This document shows positions 1-6,740 of a DNA stretch of 7,758 nucleotides, in pieces. The stretch is taken from positions 1 through 7,758 of the forward strand of contig WTAK01000355.1 of the NCBI GenBank assembly GCA_013139625.1. The letters run 5' to 3'. This DNA comes from Candidatus Delongbacteria bacterium (GTDB lineage Bacteria; UBA4055). Under the pieces are notes generated by a model, which worked only from the letters and a program-made list of their open reading frames with translations, did no database searches and was not told where the DNA came from. Positions within the stretch are counted from its first letter, which is position 1. Each line of letters begins with the position of its first letter. The position numbers and the translations under genes were made by a program.

Positions 1-51
1 TTTAACTGCCTGTAATTTCAACTCTTTACTATACTTCTTACGCTTCTCCAT
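1..51 (-). CDS. IS3-family transposase OrfA, N-terminal 17 codons (partial)
   Basis: The minus strand reads MEKRKKYSKELKLQAVK from an ATG at 51-49 and runs off the window edge. The KKYSxELKLxAV pattern is the usual beginning of the helix-turn-helix OrfA protein of IS3/IS911-type elements, which binds the terminal repeats and makes the transposase with OrfB by programmed frameshifting. A good ribosome site, GGGAGG on the minus strand (62-57), lies five bases before the ATG and supports this start. Only the first strand and part of the first helix are visible, so the subgroup and intactness cannot be judged. Confidence 0.72.
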   Translation of the reverse strand, partial: MEKRKKYSKELKLQAVK

Positions 52-117
52 AAAAACCTCCCATCCAGTAATATACATGTCCTTTTTGTCCGTGTCCACT
101 TTATGGGGTGCAGTTCA
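1..117 (-). mobile_element. Right-hand terminus of an IS3-family insertion sequence (partial)
   Basis: Read on the minus strand, the segment ending at 117 begins TGAACTGCACCCC and runs into AAAGTGGACAC (about 92-117). The TG start and the GTGGACAC core are what IS3-family inverted repeats show. About 40 bases further in, also on the minus strand, an OrfA-like reading frame begins (51 down to 1). A terminal repeat outside an OrfA start is the normal left-end layout of an IS3 element, so the element continues beyond base 1 of the window. The other end and any target duplication are out of view, so the exact boundary at 117 is inferred from the TG tip. Confidence 0.75.
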
Positions 118-193
118 TATAGTGACCTTTTGCTAAAAATGTTTAAATATTTTGATGTATAGAGTGGGATTTGTTGATACTAACGGTCATAGC

Positions 194-228
194 AAAAAGC
201 CCCAATTAAATCAATTGGGGCTTTTTTT
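194..228. terminator. Rho-independent terminator, probably bidirectional
   Basis: A 14-bp perfect stem (194-207 with 213-226), made of A5, GCCCC and AATT against AATTGGGGC and T5, closes on a 5-base loop and runs into T7. The A-run on the left gives a T-run on the opposite strand too, so it could stop transcripts from both sides. It shields the 594 gene from readthrough out of the IS side. No gene it would end lies between it and the IS end; that gene was probably displaced by the IS or lies beyond it. Confidence 0.85.
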
Positions 229-335
229 ATTTTACTATTTTTTTAATTAGAAAATATGCAATAAAAGTTGTTAAATATAGAATGATACATTGATGTTAAA
301 GTCGTTCGGACTGATAGATGATTACGTAAGTGCCA

Positions 336-376
336 TTTTGCCATAGTTGTAAAAGTTTACAACGGATATGGCAAAA
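336..376. repeat. 41-base near-perfect inverted repeat (hairpin)
   Basis: Bases 336-345 (TTTTGCCATA) pair with 367-376, and 346-353 (GTTGTAAA) pair with 356-363. This gives 10 + 8 base pairs broken only by a three-base bulge GGA (364-366), with a tiny loop at 354-355. No T-run follows on the + strand, so it is not a standard terminator there. On the minus strand it is followed by AATGGCAC, also no T-run. It may be a regulatory RNA structure, a protein-binding palindrome, or a repeat-element core. Confidence 0.65.
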
Positions 377-471
377 AGCAGTGGGGATAAGCTAAGTCGG
401 AAATCTAAGTAACCCATTGATGTTTTGCCAATGTTAGCCAGCGTTTATTTTTCTTATCGTTACCAATATCT

Positions 472-500
472 TTTAACCCTATGTGGCAATTCTCTATAAT
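472..500 (+). promoter_or_regulatory. Candidate sigma70-type promoter for the 594 gene
   Basis: A perfect TATAAT box (495-500) lies 17 bases after a weak -35-like TTTAAC (472-477), which would give a leader of roughly 85 bases. A second TATAAT (543-548) lies closer to the gene with an even poorer -35 (TTAAAA, 520-525). The region is so A+T-rich that such boxes occur by chance, hence the low confidence. Confidence 0.35.
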
Positions 501-593
501 GTAATACAATTAACTAATTTTAAAAATATTATTATTGAAAATTATAATATAAAGCTTTATTTTTTAAGACATAAATAACTCTAATAGTAAAGT

Positions 594-2744
594 ATGAAAA
601 GCAGAGCAAAGAAATACACACCCGATTATAAGTTAAAGATAGTCAATTATGCTATTCATACAAATATTACTCAAGCATCATATATTTTTGAGGTTACACG
701 TAAGTCAGTCAGCAAATGGTTGAAATTGTATCGCAAAAAGGGATACGAAGGTCTTTTAGAAAGAAAGAAAAGGGAAGATGAGCAACCCAAGAAACTGACT
801 GAGATCATTCTTGAAAGTATCAGTAGAATAAGGTTGGAGAGTCCGAATATCACCTTAAATGATATAAAAAAACAATATGATTTAGATTGTTCCCTTGTTC
901 TGATCTCCAGAAAACTGAAAGAATTTTTTGAAGGGTATTTTAAAGTTCATCAGAGGCTTATAGTTACATTCAGGATGATAACTCCGGGTAAAAGCCGAAA
1001 AAAGAAGAAGAGGATATATCAATTCAATATTTATGATTGTATGAATAATCGTCTATATTTCGGGTTCGGAGAAGAAAGGAATGTTAAGAATCTCTGTATT
1101 TTCATATCACATATTATAGAAGGAATGAAAGTGCACGGTCTGATCGTGGACAATGCCTATGTCTCAACAAACCTCAAATATTTAAAACAGTTATCATGCG
1201 GTGTTTCCCATTATGATGAAAATATATATTCGAAGTACAATTTACCGCTTGTAGTGGAAAATAACAGGCATTTTATCAGAGGCAAGATAAATAAACTTTC
1301 CTATTCAGATGATGAAAAAGACCTTATAATTTCGGCATATGAGGATATGATACTTAATAGTGATAATATCCGGTTTATTCAACCTCTGATAACAGATTGT
1401 GCCGAAAATAAAGGTTACTTATACTCGTTAGTTAAACTGAATTCAACAGAGGTATTAAAAGAAACTATGTTGAAGATTGAGGAATACGGGAATAATGCAA
1501 TGATCAGCTTTGATTTCGATGCTGCACATGATTTTTTTAACAAGATTTATCTGACATCAATTGAGGGTAATGATTGTGAATGGCATAGTATAAAACTTGA
1601 CTCAATGTATAAAATGCTTTCAATACATTATCATTTTAAAGATTACAAACGATCACGAACTGTTATAGAAGATATTCTTATTTCACCTAATGTACATAAG
1701 CTTAAAAGTTATGGTGATGTTTATAATTTGCTGGGCTTGATATGTTTTTACGAGAACAAAAGAGATGAATCTGACCGTTATTTTTCAAAATCGAATGAAA
1801 TTTTTCTGGATAAATCGAAGAAAGATCATATTTTTGATTTCTATCGTGTGAATATTAGAAAGTACATTAACAGAAAGAATTATAGGGAAGCACTGGTCTT
1901 TTCAAACAAATATGTCAGAACAGCAACTTCACATAAAGATGAACTAGAGCTGTGCAGAGCGTTTGATATGAAAGGTGTCGTTTATTACTTCTCAGGTAAT
2001 ATGACTATGTCTGAAAAATGTTTTAAGAAACAGTTGGAACTGGCAGAAAAAATCAGTGATTATACAGAAGAAGCTAAAGCTATAAATAATCTGTTAAGTG
2101 TTATCACATATACTGTATCAACTAAAAAAGAAATCGTGGAAAATCATATTGAAAGAATGAAAGAACTGGCTCTAATCATAAAAAAAGAATATTATCTTTA
2201 TGAGGCTTTTCAATTTTCAGCTAATTTTAATTGTAATACAGGTAATTATCAGCAGGCAATTATAGATTATAGAGAAGTAGTAAATGGATGCATTAAGTAT
2301 TTTGACATGTACAATATTGTGAGGAACTTATTCTATCTGGCTTATAGTTACTACAACTTAAATGATACTGATAATGCTATCAAATATTTAAAGGAAGTTT
2401 GCGCATATTCAAATGACTCAGATGTAGAGTATCACTCTTCTGCACTTAATTACCTTGGTAGGATATATCTTGATAATGGCGATCTGAACAAAAGTATCAA
2501 GTATTACAACCTTGCTAAAAGATCTGCAGGGCATGATACAAATAACTATATTGTTGCAGATTCATTGAAATCTATTGGTATCATTTATGAGAAAAAAGAA
2601 AATTTTAAGAGCTCTTTTAATTTTTATAAAAGGGCTTTGAGCTCATTTCGGAAGCAGAGCAATAAATCATCAATGGAAATTATCACTGATAATATCACTT
2701 TTATCAAAGAGAAGATAGCCCTTATATCTGAACTTATCAAATAA
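594..2744 (+). CDS. Transposase-derived HTH / degenerate DDE core / TPR protein
   Basis: The 716-residue protein has three parts. Residues 1-60 form a transposase-type helix-turn-helix (KKYTPDYKLKIV, then VTRKSVSKWLKLYRKKGYEGL), and 61-118 look like a second winged helix of IS481/IS3 type. Residues 120-235 resemble an integrase (rve) core: IVDNAYVS holds Asp186, and VVENNRHFIRGKIN holds Glu222, exactly 35 residues later as in IS3-family D(35)E. The first catalytic Asp should fall near residue 125, where the sequence is RLIVTFRM with no acid, so strand transfer is probably lost. Residues from about 340 to 690 are helical TPR-like repeats (for example 577-605, 615-645, 655-685). It is probably a domesticated transposase acting as a DNA-binding regulator or scaffold; an intact mobile element is unlikely. 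No clear SD precedes the ATG, which is the first usable start. Confidence 0.7.
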   Translation: MKSRAKKYTPDYKLKIVNYAIHTNITQASYIFEVTRKSVSKWLKLYRKKGYEGLLERKKREDEQPKKLTEIILESISRIRLESPNITLNDIKKQYDLDCSLVLISRKLKEFFEGYFKVHQRLIVTFRMITPGKSRKKKKRIYQFNIYDCMNNRLYFGFGEERNVKNLCIFISHIIEGMKVHGLIVDNAYVSTNLKYLKQLSCGVSHYDENIYSKYNLPLVVENNRHFIRGKINKLSYSDDEKDLIISAYEDMILNSDNIRFIQPLITDCAENKGYLYSLVKLNSTEVLKETMLKIEEYGNNAMISFDFDAAHDFFNKIYLTSIEGNDCEWHSIKLDSMYKMLSIHYHFKDYKRSRTVIEDILISPNVHKLKSYGDVYNLLGLICFYENKRDESDRYFSKSNEIFLDKSKKDHIFDFYRVNIRKYINRKNYREALVFSNKYVRTATSHKDELELCRAFDMKGVVYYFSGNMTMSEKCFKKQLELAEKISDYTEEAKAINNLLSVITYTVSTKKEIVENHIERMKELALIIKKEYYLYEAFQFSANFNCNTGNYQQAIIDYREVVNGCIKYFDMYNIVRNLFYLAYSYYNLNDTDNAIKYLKEVCAYSNDSDVEYHSSALNYLGRIYLDNGDLNKSIKYYNLAKRSAGHDTNNYIVADSLKSIGIIYEKKENFKSSFNFYKRALSSFRKQSNKSSMEIITDNITFIKEKIALISELIK

Positions 2745-2764
2745 TACGCTGTTTTATGCGTATT
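2743..2764 (+). other. Small hairpin at the stop codon of the transposase-TPR gene
   Basis: AATACGC (2743-2749) pairs with GCGTATT (2758-2764) around an 8-base loop, beginning inside the stop codon. No T-run follows, so it is at best a weak terminator or an mRNA-end stabiliser. A second A+T-rich stem (2808-2815 with 2831-2838) lies further on. Confidence 0.35.
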
Positions 2765-2839
2765 CTGTAACAAAAGAAATATAGATACTGTATATGTAGT
2801 ATTGTATTCTTATTTGGTTTTTGCCGAGTAAAATAAGAG

Positions 2840-2867
2840 TTTAAAAACCCAGTGATATATTTATAAT
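2840..2867 (+). promoter_or_regulatory. Candidate sigma70-type promoter for the small-gene cluster
   Basis: TATAAT (2862-2867) lies 16 bases after TTTAAA (2840-2845), which matches TTGACA at four of six positions. Transcription would begin near 2874, giving a leader of under 40 bases with AGGAGG (2901-2906) before the ATG at 2911. It could serve the two small genes and perhaps the operon behind them, since I see no strong terminator between 2911 and 7213. Confidence 0.5.
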
Positions 2868-2910
2868 ATTAATTATTCCCTAATGTTAAGGCAAACTAAC
2901 AGGAGGGAAT

Positions 2911-3084
2911 ATGAAAAAATTCTTCAAATTTGTTCTGATTCTTTTGGTGCTGGCTTTACCTCTGAATGCAGTTGTTCCGGTTTCTCCGAATTGGGTATGG
3001 CAGATTGACCACTGGTCTTACACAGGCACTGCAAATCCACCGCCACCACCACCGCCATTGCCTGCACCACCTAAAATCGGATAG
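2911..3084 (+). CDS. Small secreted protein with polyproline tail
   Basis: This 57-residue reading frame has a textbook ribosome site, AGGAGG four bases before GAATATG's ATG, which decides the start. Residues 1-20 (MKKFFKFVLILLVLALPLNA) are a clear Sec signal peptide with likely cleavage after LNA. The mature part is only about 37 residues: a Trp-rich stretch (NWVWQIDHW, residues 27-35), then seven prolines in a row (43-49) followed by LPAPP, ending KIG. Such a tail is stiff and would need EF-P for smooth translation. I do not recognise a family. It could be an exported peptide, a small periplasmic adaptor, or a fragment of a larger exported protein. It is followed closely by the four-cysteine gene at 3151 and probably shares its transcript. 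Confidence 0.65.
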   Translation: MKKFFKFVLILLVLALPLNAVVPVSPNWVWQIDHWSYTGTANPPPPPPPLPAPPKIG

Positions 3085-3093
3085 GGAAGAAAA

Positions 3094-3121
3094 CAGGTTG
3101 TGCTTGTGATTGCATAACCTG
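3094..3121 (+). other. Intergenic hairpin between the two small genes
   Basis: CAGGTTGTGC (3094-3103) pairs with 3112-3121 (GCATAACCTG) as a ten-pair stem with one G-T wobble and an 8-base loop. No T-run follows. It may modulate readthrough or stabilise the message of the small secreted protein. Confidence 0.45.
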
Positions 3122-3150
3122 ATACAATCAATAATTTTGATATAGATATA

Positions 3151-3324
3151 ATGACCGAGGAAATGAAAAAGAAGATTGTACCGATATGCTCTTTCTGTGA
3201 TAGGATAAGAGATGAGGAAGGAGTTTGGAAAAAAGTAGATCATAGGATTTATAAATTTAAGGAAGTTGCTCTTTCTCACAGTGTTTGTCCTGAGTGTAGA
3301 AAGAAGCATTATAAAGGGATTTGA
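3151..3324 (+). CDS. Four-cysteine mini-protein (CxxC...CxxC, signalling-protein tail type)
   Basis: The 57-residue frame carries two CxxC pairs: PICSFCDRIRDEEGVW (Cys13, Cys16) and HSVCPECRKKHY (Cys46, Cys49), about 30 residues apart. The pattern ICxxCxxIRDxxGxW...SHxxCPECxKxxY is well known as a C-terminal module on PAS, response-regulator and histidine-kinase proteins, mostly in deltaproteobacteria and relatives. Here it stands alone. It probably binds a metal such as zinc, but the ligand is not shown by sequence. An in-frame stop at 3115-3117 limits the frame upstream. The ATG at 3151 has no good SD, and the ATG at 3163 has GAGG only two bases away, so the start is uncertain by four residues. 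It may depend on translation from the 2911 gene. Confidence 0.62.
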   Translation: MTEEMKKKIVPICSFCDRIRDEEGVWKKVDHRIYKFKEVALSHSVCPECRKKHYKGI

Positions 3325-3329
3325 GAAGC

Positions 3330-3357
3330 AATTGAGAATTGATAATTGAAAATTAGT
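3330..3357 (+). repeat. Tandem heptamer repeat before the Cas2-like gene
   Basis: Four seven-base units stand in a row: AATTGAG, AATTGAT, AATTGAA and a decayed AATTAGT. They fill the gap between the stop of the four-cysteine gene and the AGGAGG site (3358-3363) of the next gene. Short heptamer runs of this sort expand and contract by slippage. Confidence 0.6.
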
Positions 3358-3369
3358 AGGAGGTAGAAA

Positions 3370-3660
3370 ATGGCACGTAAAACAATAAATCGGAGTTCTG
3401 TGATCGTAGTTTCTGACATTAAAGATGATAGTACTCGCGATGAATTCAGAAAATTAATGCTCGAAAAATTAAGTAGTGAAGTACGTACAGAATCGGTGTA
3501 TGAGTTCGTATATAATTCTTCAAAAATGAATTGGAATGATATTATTACAAAGATTGAAGATATTATCAACGAAAGAACTGACACAGTTTACTTATGGGAT
3601 GTAGCAAAACCAACAGGTAAAGAGAAATATGAGCTCTACCGTACAAAGATTGGAAAATAG
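3370..3660 (+). CDS. Small protein with Cas2-like ferredoxin-fold pattern
   Basis: This 96-residue soluble protein starts at an ATG six bases after a perfect AGGAGG. Its predicted order is strand (SSVIVVSDIKDD, residues 9-20), helix (21-38), strands around VRTESVYEFVY, helix (NWNDIITKIEDIINE), strand (DTVYLWDV), then a basic tail. The SDIKDD at the end of strand 1 and the SVYEF in the middle match the Cas2 pattern YDIxDD...SVFE, with Asp16 in the place of the Cas2 metal Asp. VapD-like and SinR-annotated proteins share this fold. No cas1 or CRISPR array is visible, so a CRISPR role is not supported. It lies 30 bases before the prenyltransferase gene and probably heads that operon. The fold call rests on pattern only. 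Confidence 0.5.
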   Translation: MARKTINRSSVIVVSDIKDDSTRDEFRKLMLEKLSSEVRTESVYEFVYNSSKMNWNDIITKIEDIINERTDTVYLWDVAKPTGKEKYELYRTKIGK

Positions 3661-3690
3661 GAATTTAATAATTTAGTAGAGAGGTTGTTT

Positions 3691-5961
3691 ATGTCGAACA
3701 ATGTAATTGAAGGAACTGAAGTAACGCTTGGCCAAATTTTTGTAGATTCATCTGGCTATTTTATTGTCGCAATCTTATGTGCTTTTGCAGGTTATTCACT
3801 TTCTTCCGGTGGTACTTATTCCGTAAAGTCTTTTTTCATAATTGGTTACTGTGTTTTACTTCTTCTTCCGTATTATATAAGTAGGGAAGCGCTACTTGAA
3901 AGAAAAGACCCTAAGTATTCGAAAGTTGTAAGAAACCAAGGTGTACAATATCCAATCTTTATACTCATACTAATAATTCCATTGGTGTATTTATTGTTAG
4001 ATGCCCTTTTCTTTAAGTATCCTAATGATCCACCTACTTTATTTTGGGATGTGATTCTAGCATTCAGTATTATTATGTGCTCTTTCTTATTTCTATGGTA
4101 TGACTCATATAGACTTGTAAAATTAAATAAGTATGACAGAGCCTATATGTTTCCTAGCAAAGTACTATTCCCAGCTATCTTTACTTGTTTATTACTTTTC
4201 TCATTTGGATGGAGTATTTATGGTAAATCGGTTAATTTAAAACTAATTATTGCATCATCCCTTTTGGTTATTACTGTTAAATTTATATCAATTAACTTGA
4301 AGTTGAGTTTATTGCAGATAGCCATTTTCATTCTAGTTTTGTTAGTAGCTTTAGTTGCAATTGTAAACTTTTTTGAAGTTGAAATATTAAAGCCAATTCT
4401 TTATGGGATGATAATAGCGTTATCTTTAGGTGTTTCTGAAACTCAAAAAAGAGCTTATTTAACTCAAGAAAAAGATTGTTATTATCCTAAGTTAGAAGAT
4501 AGAGATTATTTGTTTTCTGTTGCGAACTGGGGAAGTATTGTTTTTCCACTTTTCTTAGCAATTATACCATTGTTTTCAAAAGATTTACCTTTATGGCCAA
4601 TATTAATATTTATTTCTGTACAAATGTCTCACTGGTTTAATATTGACAAACCTAATCTTACGCGTAAAAATTATTCTCAAAGTTTATTTATCGGTTATGC
4701 CCTACTATTATTATTGATAGGAATTGCTAACTCACCCTGGCCTATACCAATAACACTTGTACATAAAGCTCCTAGTTCAACTGCTCTTTTAATTAGTACT
4801 GTAATTGCAATTGGAGGTCTAATTGCAAAGTTAAAAGATAAAGGTTCTTGGAGTTTTAAATATAATATAAGTGCATATCGCGAGTATTTTAACAGATACG
4901 TTCTATTTGTCTGGTCTTTGGCGGTTTTAAATGTTCTATCAATAGTTTTTCTGTATTTTGCTGAAGCTTTTGCCCTAGATGCCATTGAAGTAATTCAAAA
5001 AAAAGTAACAGAGATTATAGGATTTAGTTTTTTGATGTTAGTCATTGTTACATTTATTTATTTTAGGAAAAATGAAGATAATGATTCAAGCAATACCTCG
5101 ACCTCAACAGGCAGCGAAGACTCTAGTATTGAAGAGAACACCGAAACCAATAATATTGACAACATGACAAAATTAACGTGTTTATTGAAAACAACTAGAT
5201 TACAGACTTCAATAATACCAGGAATAGCTGTTTTTTTAATAGCTTATTTTTCAGCGGATATCTATTTATTTGAATCTTTGCTTGGGGGATTGATTTTTAC
5301 TCTAATTACAATGTTTGGATTTCTTGTAAATGATATACTAGACTATAAAAAGGACAAGATCGCTGGCATAGATAGACCTATTGCTAAAGGTTTACTGGAT
5401 CCAGTTCATGCGATGTTTTATGCTTTATTGATAAGTATTGTGATAATCGTTTTAAGCCATTATTCGGGGAATTCAATAGCAAATAATATTGTGCTTGGAA
5501 CTTTATTTACTCTTATTTGCTATTCATACATATCCAAATTCATACCTCTAATTAAAGGTATGGTAACTGCGCTATTATGTGTTTCACCTATAGCTTATGC
5601 TTCAAGTATCGCAGATTACAGATTGGCACATATATTATACTTTGCAACTTTTATATTAATCTTTGGGCGTGAGATTATGAAGGATGGGATTGATTATGAA
5701 GGTGATAGTAAATCTGGTATCAAAACCTTACCTGCGTATTTAGGAGTAAAAGGAAGTAAACTATTTGGGTGGATGATAATGCTTGTAGGTTCATTTTTGT
5801 TTATTATAAATAAAAGTGACGTTGCATTAGTTATCACAAGTTTGCCTATCTTCATTCTGTTAGTTGGTTTTCTTTTATCAAGACAAAATGATAAAATAGG
5901 AGTAAAAATGTCTAGAATTGTACTACTAATATATGCTATAACAATCCCTTTCTTGATATGA
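3691..5961 (+). CDS. Polytopic membrane protein fused to a UbiA-type prenyltransferase
   Basis: The 756-residue protein has many membrane helices. Residues 1 to about 458 form a hydrophobic polytopic domain I do not recognise. A polar Ser/Thr/Glu/Asn linker follows (about 460-492). From 493 to the end it is a UbiA-superfamily intramembrane prenyltransferase: NDILDYKKD (Asn547, Asp548, Asp551, Asp555) and KDGIDYEGD (Asp665, Asp668, Asp672) are the two Asp-rich motifs that hold Mg and the prenyl diphosphate, and IKTLP follows as in the geranylgeranylglyceryl-phosphate synthase branch. UbiA enzymes are usually about 280-320 residues, so the N-terminal half is an added module. GAGAGG (3679-3684) sits six bases from the ATG at 3691; the TTG at 3685 touches the SD and is rejected. 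An internal ATG at 5164 has no SD, so this is a true fusion. The acceptor substrate is unknown. Confidence 0.8.
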   Translation: MSNNVIEGTEVTLGQIFVDSSGYFIVAILCAFAGYSLSSGGTYSVKSFFIIGYCVLLLLPYYISREALLERKDPKYSKVVRNQGVQYPIFILILIIPLVYLLLDALFFKYPNDPPTLFWDVILAFSIIMCSFLFLWYDSYRLVKLNKYDRAYMFPSKVLFPAIFTCLLLFSFGWSIYGKSVNLKLIIASSLLVITVKFISINLKLSLLQIAIFILVLLVALVAIVNFFEVEILKPILYGMIIALSLGVSETQKRAYLTQEKDCYYPKLEDRDYLFSVANWGSIVFPLFLAIIPLFSKDLPLWPILIFISVQMSHWFNIDKPNLTRKNYSQSLFIGYALLLLLIGIANSPWPIPITLVHKAPSSTALLISTVIAIGGLIAKLKDKGSWSFKYNISAYREYFNRYVLFVWSLAVLNVLSIVFLYFAEAFALDAIEVIQKKVTEIIGFSFLMLVIVTFIYFRKNEDNDSSNTSTSTGSEDSSIEENTETNNIDNMTKLTCLLKTTRLQTSIIPGIAVFLIAYFSADIYLFESLLGGLIFTLITMFGFLVNDILDYKKDKIAGIDRPIAKGLLDPVHAMFYALLISIVIIVLSHYSGNSIANNIVLGTLFTLICYSYISKFIPLIKGMVTALLCVSPIAYASSIADYRLAHILYFATFILIFGREIMKDGIDYEGDSKSGIKTLPAYLGVKGSKLFGWMIMLVGSFLFIINKSDVALVITSLPIFILLVGFLLSRQNDKIGVKMSRIVLLIYAITIPFLI

Positions 5962-6740
5962 AGAATATAGTATTATTTATAAGAGCTATTGGAACACCAT
6001 TAATGTTTCTAGCAATTTTTTCATTATTACATTTGTTGTCGAAATCGAATGTAATTCCGTCACTTGATGATTTAGGTGTTATGCTTGAGCATTTTTTTGA
6101 AAATTATGGTCTGATTGCAATAGGAATTGTTTCCATAATTGAGAATATCGTGGGAGTTAACATTTATTTTCCAGGATCAATTGTAATACTAACTGGAATG
6201 GCTATGACATCAGGTGATCCCATGAGAGGGGTTATGACATTCTTTGTAATTACTTTGGGCGCTTTTATTGCTTATTATATTAACTTTAGAATTGGTAAAC
6301 TTTTAAAAAAAGTTGGACATAAAATGAGTAACCTCATAGTTAAGTTTCTGTTGAAGATTATGAAGCAGGGTAAAGAAGGCAATGTACTATTATCAAAAAA
6401 CATAAAAGAAACTGATAAGAGCTACAATTCTTTAACAAAATTAGAACTATGGGCTTGGTATTTCGGATCTTTTTGGCATCCACATTTTGCTGCAGTTACT
6501 TGTGTTATTACGGGTTATGAGGGATTTTCCTATAAATGGTTTCTTAAACATGTAATAATTGTAGGAGTATTTTGGAATTTGTTTTGGGGAATTACAATGT
6601 ATAATTTTGGAAGTTTTAAGGATTCTGATATTGATTTGAATATTGTGATGTTTGTATATCTTATTTGTTGGGTTTTTGTATCTGCATATAAGTATATGAG
6701 AAAATTGAATAAGTTAAAATTATTGAACCATAAGTTATGA
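5958..6740 (+). CDS. DedA-like (SNARE-associated/VTT family) membrane protein, divergent
   Basis: The 260-residue protein starts in an ATGA overlap with the prenyltransferase stop, a sign of translational coupling. It has an N-terminal anchor (about 8-28), then FENYGLIAIGIVSIIENIVGVNIYFPGS (residues 47-74) resembling the DedA re-entrant segment with its conserved Glu (Glu62), a helix GAFIAYYINFRIGKLL (101-116), and a C-terminal portion with ITGYEGFSYKWFLKH (184-198) and VFWNLFWG. DedA proteins move undecaprenyl phosphate and related lipids across the inner membrane. The usual arginine-rich RFxPGxR segment is replaced by GSFWHPHFAAV (170-180), with histidines in place of arginines, and the loop 117-160 is long and lysine-rich. 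Membership is likely but remote. A lipid partner role with the neighbouring prenyltransferase is inferred. Confidence 0.6.
   Translation: MKNIVLFIRAIGTPLMFLAIFSLLHLLSKSNVIPSLDDLGVMLEHFFENYGLIAIGIVSIIENIVGVNIYFPGSIVILTGMAMTSGDPMRGVMTFFVITLGAFIAYYINFRIGKLLKKVGHKMSNLIVKFLLKIMKQGKEGNVLLSKNIKETDKSYNSLTKLELWAWYFGSFWHPHFAAVTCVITGYEGFSYKWFLKHVIIVGVFWNLFWGITMYNFGSFKDSDIDLNIVMFVYLICWVFVSAYKYMRKLNKLKLLNHKL

Larger units (their letters stand above)
229..593. other. Non-coding stretch upstream of the transposase-TPR gene
   Basis: I see no convincing open reading frame here on either strand. It holds a long hairpin (336-376), three copies of the word TTTTGCCA or its complement (336-343, 369-376, 423-430), and two TATAAT boxes near the following gene. 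The last 100 bases are almost pure A+T. The length and structure suggest a regulatory leader or the remains of a small mobile or repeat element. Confidence 0.6.

Noticed and set aside
300..440. Integron attC site suggested by the long hairpin
   Set aside because: The paired RYYYAAC and GTTRRRY core sites with the expected spacing are not present, and no integrase is seen.
3147..3152. TATAAT box overlapping the ATG at 3151
   Set aside because: Transcription from it would start inside the gene, and no -35 element is convincing; it is probably chance in A+T-rich DNA.
2956..3309. Minus-strand frame of 117 codons across the two small genes
   Set aside because: It gives an arginine/tryptophan-rich stretch that is simply the reverse of the polyproline codons; the plus-strand genes have a signal peptide and CxxC motifs.
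3309..3584. Minus-strand open frame opposite the Cas2-like gene
   Set aside because: It overlaps a well-supported plus-strand gene with a perfect SD, has no SD of its own, and its composition is that of an antisense shadow.
3370..3660. CRISPR-Cas locus suggested by the Cas2-like gene
   Set aside because: No cas1, no effector gene and no regularly spaced repeats are present anywhere in the window.
3685..3690. TTG start two codons upstream for the prenyltransferase fusion
   Set aside because: The TTG abuts the GAGAGG ribosome site with no spacer; ATG at 3691 has six-base spacing.
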